Positions 1 through 5,094 of a stretch of DNA of 5,094 nucleotides are shown one piece after another (the first letter of the stretch is position 1; every line of letters begins with the position of its first letter). The notes beneath the pieces are model-generated. The model saw only the letters and a program-made list of their open reading frames with translations. It searched no databases and was not told the DNA's origin. The stretch comes from Gammaproteobacteria bacterium (GTDB lineage Bacteria; Pseudomonadota; Gammaproteobacteria; Eutrophobiales; Eutrophobiaceae), in assembly GCA_009843675.1 (NCBI GenBank), contig VYCZ01000199.1, positions 1 through 5,094 of the forward strand, in the 5' to 3' direction. The position numbers and the translations under genes are program-made.

Positions 1-1
1 C

Positions 2-1108
2 GTTCTCCTTGTCGATGACCAGGATGCAAGCGGGGATGCCGGTGCCGTAGAACAGGTTTGCGGGCAGGCCGATGATCCCTTTGATGAAGCCGTGCAGGAC
101 CAGATTCTTGCGGATATCGGCTTCCCTGTTGCCGCGAAACAGCACGCCGTGGGGCAGGATGATTGCGCCCTTGCCATTGCTCCTGAGTGACGTGATGAGG
201 TGCAGGAGAAAGGCGTAATCGCCATTCTTTGCCGGAGGCACGCCGTACTCGAAACGCCGGAATTTGTCCTGGGCCGGATTAAGCCCGCTGGACCAGGCCT
301 TGGCCGAGAAGGGCGGGTTGGCGACCGCGAAATCGAAAGTCCTCAGACCGCCGTTTGGGTTCGTGAAATACGGAGCGGCCAGCGTGTTGCCGCGCCACAG
401 GTCCGCGGTTTCGTAGTTGTGTAGGATCAGGTTCATGCGCGCCAGTGCCCAGGTAGTGTTGTCCATCTCCTGGCCGTAAATGGTGATGCCGCGTGGCGCC
501 TCGTCGGCGGCTTTGAGCAACAGTGAGCCGGAGCCGCAGGTGGGATCGTAGATTGTCTGGTCCTGGCGGGTGTCCGGGCCGATGCCTACCACCTGCGCCA
601 TGATGCGCGAGACCTCAGCCGGTGTGTAGAACTGCCCCTTGCTCTTCCCGGACTCGGTGGCGAAGTGCCGCATCAGGTACTCGTAAGCGTCGCCAAGCAG
701 GTCGTCGCCCTCGGGGCGGTTGGCGCGAAAGTCAAGGTGTTCGAAGATGGCGACCAGTCTGGAGAGCCGATCCTGCATTTCCTTGCCGGAGCCAAGTTTG
801 CTCTCATCATTGAAGTCCGCTTGGTCGATAACACCTTTGAGATCGTTGGTTTCAGCCAGCCGACTGATTATTTTGTTGATCCCGTCACCGATCTCCTTGT
901 CACCCTTGAGCTTCACCATGTCGGTGAAACCACCCCCATCGGGCACCTCAATGAGCGCACCGGGGTCGCCGGCCTGCTTGTCCGACACATACTTCATAAA
1001 CAGCAGCGTGAGTATGTAATCCTTGTACTGGGATGCGTCCATGCCGCCGCGCAACTCATCGCAGCTTTGCCAGAGAGAAGAGTAGATCTGGGATTTTTTC
1101 AGTGCCAT
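2..1108 (-). CDS. hsdM: Type I restriction-modification system DNA methyltransferase subunit M (HsdM), N-terminal part, cut by window edge
   Basis: This is the modification subunit of a type I restriction-modification system, which transfers a methyl group from S-adenosylmethionine to N6 of adenine at a site chosen by HsdS. The minus-strand frame is open from 1108 to the left edge (369 codons, no stop), so the C-terminus is missing. The start MALKKSQIYSSLWQSCDELR opens a helical HsdM_N-type domain (about residues 1-140). The N6-adenine methylase domain follows: FYTP at 160-163, the AdoMet-binding motif I DPTCGSG at 188-194, and the catalytic motif IV NPPF at 264-267. The last visible residues, around GLPANLFYGTGIPACI, are also typical of the family. 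The ATG at 1108 is chosen because it matches the usual family N-terminus; no good Shine-Dalgarno precedes it. The frame stays open upstream to a stop at 1199-1201, with only a weak TTG at 1144 as an alternative start. The hsdS and hsdR genes, if present, would lie beyond the left edge. I see no frameshift, so the visible part looks functional. Confidence 0.95.
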   Translation of the reverse strand, partial: MALKKSQIYSSLWQSCDELRGGMDASQYKDYILTLLFMKYVSDKQAGDPGALIEVPDGGGFTDMVKLKGDKEIGDGINKIISRLAETNDLKGVIDQADFNDESKLGSGKEMQDRLSRLVAIFEHLDFRANRPEGDDLLGDAYEYLMRHFATESGKSKGQFYTPAEVSRIMAQVVGIGPDTRQDQTIYDPTCGSGSLLLKAADEAPRGITIYGQEMDNTTWALARMNLILHNYETADLWRGNTLAAPYFTNPNGGLRTFDFAVANPPFSAKAWSSGLNPAQDKFRRFEYGVPPAKNGDYAFLLHLITSLRSNGKGAIILPHGVLFRGNREADIRKNLVLHGFIKGIIGLPANLFYGTGIPACILVIDKEN

Positions 1109-1212
1109 TCGTCGGATTTTGATGAATATGGACCGGTAGGTCAAGCAGTAGGCAGGACCTTCGCAGAACCGAAAATAAGTTCTTCGTGAAAGTGGCGTTC
1201 AGGACATTCGCA

Positions 1213-2115
1213 TCAAAGATGCTCCGTCCTGCTCACGTAGCCGTGGCGCACGATGTAGATGCCGCTGGCAACGATGATGATGATCCCGGTCCAGGTGTAT
1301 TGGTCCGGGATTTCCTGCCAAATGACGTAGCCGGCGATAATCGTCCAGATTAAACGTATATAGTCCAGGGGGGCGATAGCGGACGGACGCTCCAGCCGCG
1401 AGGCTTCAATAAAACAGGCCAGCGCGGCTGTCTGTGATATCCCCAGGGCAACAAACATGAACCAGCCTGTCAGGTCCGGTTCAACCCAGCCACCCAGCGC
1501 CCAGTAACCAAACAGGATGATACCGGCGACAGACAGGTAAAAATTGAGCGACCACCTGTTCTCAGTCGAAGACAGATACCTGGCGCTTATAAACATCAGG
1601 CCGGCCGTGAACGCCACCAACAGGGTCGTCAGGTGCGCGATATGAAAATGGTCGGGGGTCGGTCTCAATATAAACATGACTCCGATAAAACCTGTCCCGA
1701 TGGCGACCCAGGATTGTCGCGAGACTTTTTCCTTCAGTAACCAGGGAGAGAACAGGGCGACGAAAAAAGGAATTGAGAAGGTCAGTGAGACAAACTCAGC
1801 CAGCGGAATGTGTTTCAGGCCGTAGAAAATGAAGAACACCATACAGGCGCTGCCCAGGCTTCGTAATCCATGCCACAGTGGCCGCCCGGTTTTCAGCTTA
1901 TCCAGGTTGGACGTGGCGGCAATGATGATGAACAGGGCAGTAATGCCGACAACGTATCTCAACCAGCTTACCTGTATCACCGGGTAGGTTTGCGTCAACC
2001 ACTTGCCCAATACGTCGGACAGGCAGAAAAAGACCGTCGCCATGAGCATGTATGCTGCCGCCAGATACGGGTGGTGTTGACGTTCCATTGCGGGCTTCAG
2101 GCCGGGTTCAGCCAT
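1213..2115 (-). CDS. EamA/DMT-family transporter, ten predicted membrane helices
   Basis: This 300-residue inner-membrane protein belongs to the drug/metabolite transporter superfamily (EamA type). It shows about ten hydrophobic segments, roughly at residues 18-36, 47-66, 85-101, 106-124, 136-150, 160-178, 190-208, 218-236, 246-264 and 274-290. They are arranged as two five-helix EamA repeats (about 18-150 and 160-290). Typical family patterns are visible: the end of the first repeat contains LKHIPLAEFVSLTFSIPFF followed by LLKEKVSRQ, and the second contains RPSAIAPLDYIRLIW followed by GYVIWQEIPD. Length is normal for the family. The substrate cannot be told from sequence; relatives move amino acids, nucleotide derivatives, S-adenosylmethionine or other metabolites. 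The start at 2115 (MAEPGLKPAM) has no Shine-Dalgarno, since the preceding bases are CCCC from a palindrome arm. The ATG at 2088 (MERQHHPYL) is a plausible alternative, also without a clear site. The gene follows etfA on the same strand after 133 bases, so it could be read through from etf or have its own promoter. Confidence 0.9.
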   Translation of the reverse strand: MAEPGLKPAMERQHHPYLAAAYMLMATVFFCLSDVLGKWLTQTYPVIQVSWLRYVVGITALFIIIAATSNLDKLKTGRPLWHGLRSLGSACMVFFIFYGLKHIPLAEFVSLTFSIPFFVALFSPWLLKEKVSRQSWVAIGTGFIGVMFILRPTPDHFHIAHLTTLLVAFTAGLMFISARYLSSTENRWSLNFYLSVAGIILFGYWALGGWVEPDLTGWFMFVALGISQTAALACFIEASRLERPSAIAPLDYIRLIWTIIAGYVIWQEIPDQYTWTGIIIIVASGIYIVRHGYVSRTEHL

Positions 2116-2117
2116 TC

Positions 2118-2181
2118 GGGGACGGACTTAAGCATGCCCCCGCATGTTGTCAGCGGGGGTCCGTCCCCTGGATAAGTCCGT
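2118..2181. repeat. Nested GC-rich palindrome between etfA and the EamA transporter, with two competing right arms
   Basis: The outer arm GGGGACGGAC (2118-2127) is perfectly complementary to GTCCGTCCCC (2159-2168). Inside it CCCCCGC (2137-2143) pairs with GCGGGGG (2153-2159) around a 9-base loop; the two stems share base 2159. A second possible partner exists further right: ACGGACTTA (2122-2130) is perfectly complementary to TAAGTCCGT (2173-2181). The left arm can therefore form either of two exclusive hairpins. No run of T follows on the minus strand, so it does not read as a classical intrinsic terminator for etfBA, although it could still stop exonucleases or pause polymerase. Its form suggests a REP- or MITE-like palindromic repeat; copies elsewhere in the genome cannot be tested here. 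Confidence 0.75.
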
Positions 2182-2248
2182 TTGCGCGGGAACAGCGGGA
2201 GATAGAGAGTTCTCCGTTGATTACATGCCGATTGATGCAATATGCCGA

Positions 2249-3193
2249 TTAATCCAGCTTGTCCAGTTCGGCGGAGAGTTCCGGCAGGGCCTGGAACAGG
2301 TCCGCGACCAGGCCGTAGTCTGCGATCTCGAAGATGGGCGCTTCCTCATCCTTGTTGATGGCCACGATAACCTTGCTCTCCTTCATCCCGGCCAGGTGCT
2401 GGATGGCGCCGGATATGCCTATCGCGATATACAGGTCGGGCGCGACGATCTTGCCGGTCTGCCCCACCTGGTAATCGTTCGACACGTAGCCCGCATCGAC
2501 CGCGGCGCGGGAGGCGCCGATGGCTGCGCCCAGCTTGTCGGCCACGTCCTCCAGCATGCGGAAGTTCTCGCCGCTGCCGAAACCGCGCCCGCCGGACAGG
2601 ATTATCTTTGCGCTGGTAAGTTCGGGCCGTTCCGATTCGGGGCTGTCCAGGCTGACGAAACCGGACAACCCGGCCGGGTCCGTTAAATTGCCGGCAGCCT
2701 CTACCGGGGCCGCGCCGCCCTCAGCCTCTACGGCGTCAAAATTCGTGGCGCGGGCGGTAATGACCTTGACCGCGTCATTGCTTTTAACAGTGGCCATGGC
2801 GTTGCCCGCATAGATGGGACGCACGAAAGTATCGGCAGATTCAACACTGACGACGTCGGCGATCATGCCTACGTCAAGCAGCGCAGCCACCCGCGGCATC
2901 AGGTTTTTGCCGAACGTATTCGCAGGCGCCAGGACATGGGTCATGCCTTCACTACAGGCGGCCACCAGCGGCGCCAGTTCCTCCGCCAGGCCGTGATCAT
3001 AATGCGGCGCATCGGCGTGCAGCACCCGGCTTACCCCGGTGATGCCCGCGCCGGCACCGGCCGCCGCGCCGCAATTACTGCCTGCAACCAGCAGCGTTAT
3101 ATCGTCACCCAGTTGCACGGCCGCGCCGATGGTGTTCAGCGTGGCTCCCCTGATGGCGTGTTTGTCGTGCTCCGCTATAACCAGGATACCCAT
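2249..3193 (-). CDS. etfA: Electron transfer flavoprotein alpha subunit (EtfA)
   Basis: EtfA is the FAD-binding subunit of the soluble electron transfer flavoprotein heterodimer. ETF takes electrons from acyl-CoA and related dehydrogenases and hands them to membrane ETF:quinone oxidoreductase. The 314-residue length is standard. The N-terminal domain (about 1-185) has the ETF fold, with [21 protein letters not shown] near 86-106. The C-terminal FAD domain shows SGGRG at 200-204, SRAAVD at 228-233, QVGQTG at 242-247, and the EtfA signature running from [15 protein letters not shown] (252-266) to VIVAIN (275-280). It ends in the usual [20 protein letters not shown]. The ATG at 3193 lies one base after the etfB stop (TGA-G-ATG) and is preceded by AAGGTGA (3200-3206) with a 6-base spacer, so translation is probably coupled. 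No key residue appears missing. The pattern fits housekeeping (non-bifurcating) ETFs, though that subclass assignment is inference. Confidence 0.98.
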   Translation of the reverse strand: MGILVIAEHDKHAIRGATLNTIGAAVQLGDDITLLVAGSNCGAAAGAGAGITGVSRVLHADAPHYDHGLAEELAPLVAACSEGMTHVLAPANTFGKNLMPRVAALLDVGMIADVVSVESADTFVRPIYAGNAMATVKSNDAVKVITARATNFDAVEAEGGAAPVEAAGNLTDPAGLSGFVSLDSPESERPELTSAKIILSGGRGFGSGENFRMLEDVADKLGAAIGASRAAVDAGYVSNDYQVGQTGKIVAPDLYIAIGISGAIQHLAGMKESKVIVAINKDEEAPIFEIADYGLVADLFQALPELSAELDKLD

Positions 3194-3194
3194 C

Positions 3195-3944
3195 TCATAT
3201 CACCTTCGCTTCGTTATGCAGTTTATCGACCAGTTCCTGCACGTCCGCCACCCTGACTCCGGCTGAGCGGGCAGGAGGATCGGCGACGTTGAGAACCTCG
3301 ATGCTGGGGGTCACGTCTATGCCCAGGTCATCCGGCGTCATCACGTCAAGCGGCTTTTTCTTGGCCTTCATGATATTCGGCAGCTTCACGTACCTGGGTT
3401 CGTTCAGGCGCAGGTCGGTAGTGACGACGGACGGCAGTTTAATGTCCACCGTCTCCAGGCCGTCATCCACTTCCCGGGCAACCCGGATACCGCCGCCGGT
3501 GAATTCGATGCTGGATGCAAACGTGGCCTGGGGCCAGCCGAGCAGGGCCGACAGCATCTGTCCCGTCTGGTTGTTGTCATCGTCAATGGCCTGTTTCCCG
3601 GTGATGATGAGTCCCGGCTCTTCTTTTTCGACGATTGCTTTCAGCAGTTTGGCAATCGCCAGGGGTTGTACCGCCAAGTCCGTCTCAACCAATATGGCCC
3701 GGTCGGCGCCCATCGCCAGTGCGGTGCGCAGGATTTCCTGGCACTGGCGCCCGCCGATGGTGACCACCACGATCTCATCCGCCTTGCCTGCCTCCACGAT
3801 CCGCACCGCCTCTTCCACCGAGATCTCACAGAACGGGTTCATGGACATCTTCACGTTGGCTGTTTCCACGCCGCTGCCGTCTTTTTTCACCCGGATGCGG
3901 ACGTTGTAATCGACGACGCGTTTTATCGGGACCAGAATTTTCAT
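3195..3944 (-). CDS. etfB: Electron transfer flavoprotein beta subunit (EtfB)
   Basis: EtfB is the partner of EtfA in the ETF heterodimer; it binds a structural AMP and carries the loop that docks onto dehydrogenases. The protein read from the ATG at 3944 is 249 residues, the usual family length, and begins [20 protein letters not shown] as most proteobacterial EtfB proteins do. The nucleotide-binding stretch [14 protein letters not shown] is at 116-129. The EtfB signature spans about 155-175 ([20 protein letters not shown]). The partner-recognition loop [19 protein letters not shown] is at 180-198 and closely resembles that of mitochondrial ETF, which favours a classical dehydrogenase-linked ETF over a bifurcating one. 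The frame extends upstream to an ATG at 4010, but the extra 22 residues are unlike the family and lie partly in a palindromic repeat, so that start is rejected. The chosen start has only a weak GAG-rich ribosome site. It is the first gene of the etfBA operon, and its stop is one base from the etfA start. Confidence 0.98.
   Translation of the reverse strand: MKILVPIKRVVDYNVRIRVKKDGSGVETANVKMSMNPFCEISVEEAVRIVEAGKADEIVVVTIGGRQCQEILRTALAMGADRAILVETDLAVQPLAIAKLLKAIVEKEEPGLIITGKQAIDDDNNQTGQMLSALLGWPQATFASSIEFTGGGIRVAREVDDGLETVDIKLPSVVTTDLRLNEPRYVKLPNIMKAKKKPLDVMTPDDLGIDVTPSIEVLNVADPPARSAGVRVADVQELVDKLHNEAKVI
3200..3206 (-). promoter_or_regulatory. Ribosome-binding site of etfA inside the end of etfB
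   Basis: The minus strand reads AAGGTGA here, six bases before the etfA ATG at 3193 and inside the last codons of etfB. It is the best Shine-Dalgarno sequence of the etf pair and, with the TGA-G-ATG junction, supports translational coupling that keeps the two subunits in equal amounts. Confidence 0.75.
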
Positions 3945-3993
3945 GCTCTCACTCTCATATACCGGGACAGGAAAGGCGACAAGGATACATGGG

Positions 3994-4075
3994 GAGTTCC
4001 GGGGACACAATACTCAATCATGTGGCGGGAGTTGTGAATGTCGGGTCAGGATTAAGAGTTGTCTCCCGGGAACTC
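3994..4075. repeat. 82-base imperfect palindrome (26-base arms, 30-base loop) between etfB and the monooxygenase gene
   Basis: The left arm (3994-4019, beginning GAGTTCCGGGGACACAAT) and the right arm (4050-4075, ending CTCCCGGGAACTC) are complementary at 21 of 26 positions, plus one G-T wobble. The outermost seven pairs, GAGTTCC with GGAACTC, are perfect. The mismatch pattern is that of a decayed or naturally imperfect hairpin element, resembling REP/MITE-like units seen in intergenic regions of proteobacteria. It sits 49 bases upstream of etfB and 74 bases upstream of the plus-strand gene, so it could affect both divergent transcripts. It contains no T-run placed like an intrinsic terminator and no coding sequence I believe in. 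Confidence 0.75.
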
Positions 4076-4104
4076 ACGCGCCGCGTTTTTCCTGACAACT
4101 TATT

Positions 4105-4108
4105 GAGG
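4105..4108 (+). promoter_or_regulatory. GAGG Shine-Dalgarno pointing to an alternative upstream start (ATG 4114) of the monooxygenase
   Basis: GAGG lies five bases before an ATG at 4114 that is in frame with the monooxygenase and would add 12 residues (MQRKTSIRDNKN). This is a better ribosome site than the one before ATG 4150, where only a GGGA about ten bases away is seen. The same bases also read TACAAT (4110-4115), a possible -10 box, which would instead favour the 4150 start. The sequence alone does not settle it. Confidence 0.4.
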
Positions 4109-4149
4109 TTACAATGCAGCGCAAAACATCCATTCGGGACAATAAAAAC

Positions 4150-5094
4150 ATGACCATAGAATTCGGTATTTTCGACCACCTGGATATAAGGACCGAGCCG
4201 TTGAACAAGACCTATGCCGAGAGGATCAAGGTGGCCCAGGCAGCAGAAGCCGCCGGTTTCAGGGGATATCACCTGGCGGAGCACCACGGCACGCCCCTGG
4301 GGGCGGCGCCGTCTCCCGGCATTTTCCTGGCGGCGCTGGCACAGGCGACGTCGCGCATACGTATCGGCCCCCTGGTTTACCTGGTGCCCCTGTACATCCC
4401 GTTGCGGCTGATTGAAGAGATCTGCATGCTGGACCATCTCAGCAACGGGCGGCTGGAAATCGGCCTGGGTCGCGGCGTTTCGCCGATAGAGGTCGCGTTC
4501 TTCGGTGTAGAGCCGGACGCTGCCATCGAGATGTTCATCGAAGGTGTTGACCTGATCATCCGGGGACTGAACTGCTCAAGGCTGACCTTCAAAGGCAAGC
4601 ACTACCAGTATGAAGATGTCCCCATGGTCCTGCAAACGGTACAGTCCCCGCTGCCGCTGTGGAGCGCTTCAATGTCTCCGGGAGGGCAGGCCGAGGCAGC
4701 GAAGCGCGGCATGCACACGATTTCCCTGGGGTCAACGGATCTCATCCGCCAGACCAGTGAAAACTACCGCGCCGAGTGGCGCGCAAGTCAGGATGATCCC
4801 CTGCGGCCGGAGGGAGGCCCCGAACAACCGTTTGTCGGCGCCTGGCGTATGATCTACGTCAATGAGGATGAGCGCAAGGCAGAGGCAGTTGCGCGCCGGG
4901 CCTATGACGACTGGTTCGCCAAACTGCACAAGCTGTGGGTGGAAAACAAAGTTGAGGCGCCGCACCTGGGTCCGATATCCAGGTTTGAAACGGCCGAGGA
5001 AATCGGCATGATAGTCCACGGCAGCGCAGCCAGGGTGGCGGATGCCCTGGCCCGGCAGGTGGAGATTACCGGCGTGAATTACCTGGCGCTGCAA
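4150..5094 (+). CDS. Luciferase-like (LLM class) flavin-dependent monooxygenase, C-terminus cut by window edge
   Basis: This encodes a member of the bacterial luciferase-like family: TIM-barrel enzymes that use reduced FMN, or in some branches F420, and usually oxygen to oxidise an organic substrate. The frame is open for 315 codons to the right edge; with family lengths commonly near 340-370, only a short C-terminal piece is missing. Visible hallmarks are the first barrel strand IEFGIFDHLD (3-12), AEHHG (43-47), the segment RIRIGPLVYLVPLYIPLRLIE (69-89), and the family motif DHLSNGRLEIGLGRG (95-109). GVNYLALQ at the edge is the usual penultimate strand. The substrate cannot be told. ATG 4150 is chosen because it matches where family proteins begin and because the 12-codon extension from ATG 4114 is AT-richer than the gene; ATG 4114 has the better ribosome site and remains possible. 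It is transcribed divergently from etfB. A flavin reductase partner would have to be elsewhere. Confidence 0.93.
   Translation, partial: MTIEFGIFDHLDIRTEPLNKTYAERIKVAQAAEAAGFRGYHLAEHHGTPLGAAPSPGIFLAALAQATSRIRIGPLVYLVPLYIPLRLIEEICMLDHLSNGRLEIGLGRGVSPIEVAFFGVEPDAAIEMFIEGVDLIIRGLNCSRLTFKGKHYQYEDVPMVLQTVQSPLPLWSASMSPGGQAEAAKRGMHTISLGSTDLIRQTSENYRAEWRASQDDPLRPEGGPEQPFVGAWRMIYVNEDERKAEAVARRAYDDWFAKLHKLWVENKVEAPHLGPISRFETAEEIGMIVHGSAARVADALARQVEITGVNYLALQ

Noticed and set aside
665..1189. A 174-codon open frame on the plus strand overlapping the start of hsdM
   Set aside because: It is antisense to the clearly conserved HsdM N-terminal domain and has no recognisable protein features; it is a shadow frame in GC-rich coding DNA.
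1210..1222. Small hairpin GCATCAAAGATGC at the transporter stop codon as a terminator
   Set aside because: Only a five-base stem with a three-base loop and no T-run after it on the minus strand.
2225..2250. Direct repeat ATGCCGATT (2225-2233 and 2242-2250), 17 bases apart, at the etfA stop
   Set aside because: A single nine-base repeat partly within a stop codon is too weak to call an operator or attachment site.
2144..2686. A 180-codon plus-strand open frame over the etfA C-terminal region
   Set aside because: It is antisense to the highly conserved FAD domain of EtfA and begins inside the palindrome; a shadow.
3945..3985. Possible etfB promoter (TTGTCG and TATATG on the minus strand)
   Set aside because: Spacing is about 15 bases and the resulting transcript would start almost at the ATG; not convincing.
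3945..4010. Upstream ATG at 4010 extending EtfB by 22 residues
   Set aside because: EtfB proteins start at MKILV; the extension is not family-like and its first codons lie in the inverted repeat.
4018..4437. A 139-codon minus-strand open frame upstream of etfB
   Set aside because: It runs antisense through the N-terminal barrel of the luciferase-like protein and through the palindrome, with no family resemblance.
4732..5094. A minus-strand open frame reaching the right edge
   Set aside because: It is antisense to the well-supported monooxygenase frame, which contains no stops.

Overview
The window looks like ordinary chromosomal DNA from a moderately GC-rich proteobacterium. A gammaproteobacterium is my best guess, from the close match of EtfA and EtfB to the aerobic proteobacterial type; this is an impression, not a search result. 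Five protein genes are supported. Two of them run off the window ends, and no tRNA, rRNA, CRISPR array or transposase is visible.

Layout: positions 2-1108 (minus) hold the N-terminal 369 codons of a type I restriction-modification methyltransferase subunit (HsdM), cut by the left edge. Positions 1213-2115 (minus) encode a ten-helix EamA/DMT-family membrane transporter. A 133-base gap follows that contains a nested GC-rich palindrome. Positions 2249-3193 and 3195-3944 (both minus) are etfA and etfB, the two subunits of electron transfer flavoprotein, arranged as a coupled etfBA operon with a 1-base gap. A 205-base divergent intergenic region (3945-4149) carries a second, 82-base imperfect palindrome. 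Positions 4150-5094 (plus) encode the first 315 residues of a luciferase-like flavin-dependent monooxygenase, cut by the right edge.

Functionally only etfB and etfA clearly work together: they form the FAD/AMP heterodimer that collects electrons from acyl-CoA and related dehydrogenases and passes them to ETF:quinone oxidoreductase. The methylase, the transporter and the monooxygenase have no evident shared pathway. I do not see a new multi-gene system. The most interesting material is non-coding: two palindromic, REP/MITE-like elements on either side of the etf operon, both containing GGGGAC. One of them overlaps the place where the ribosome-binding site of the transporter gene should be.
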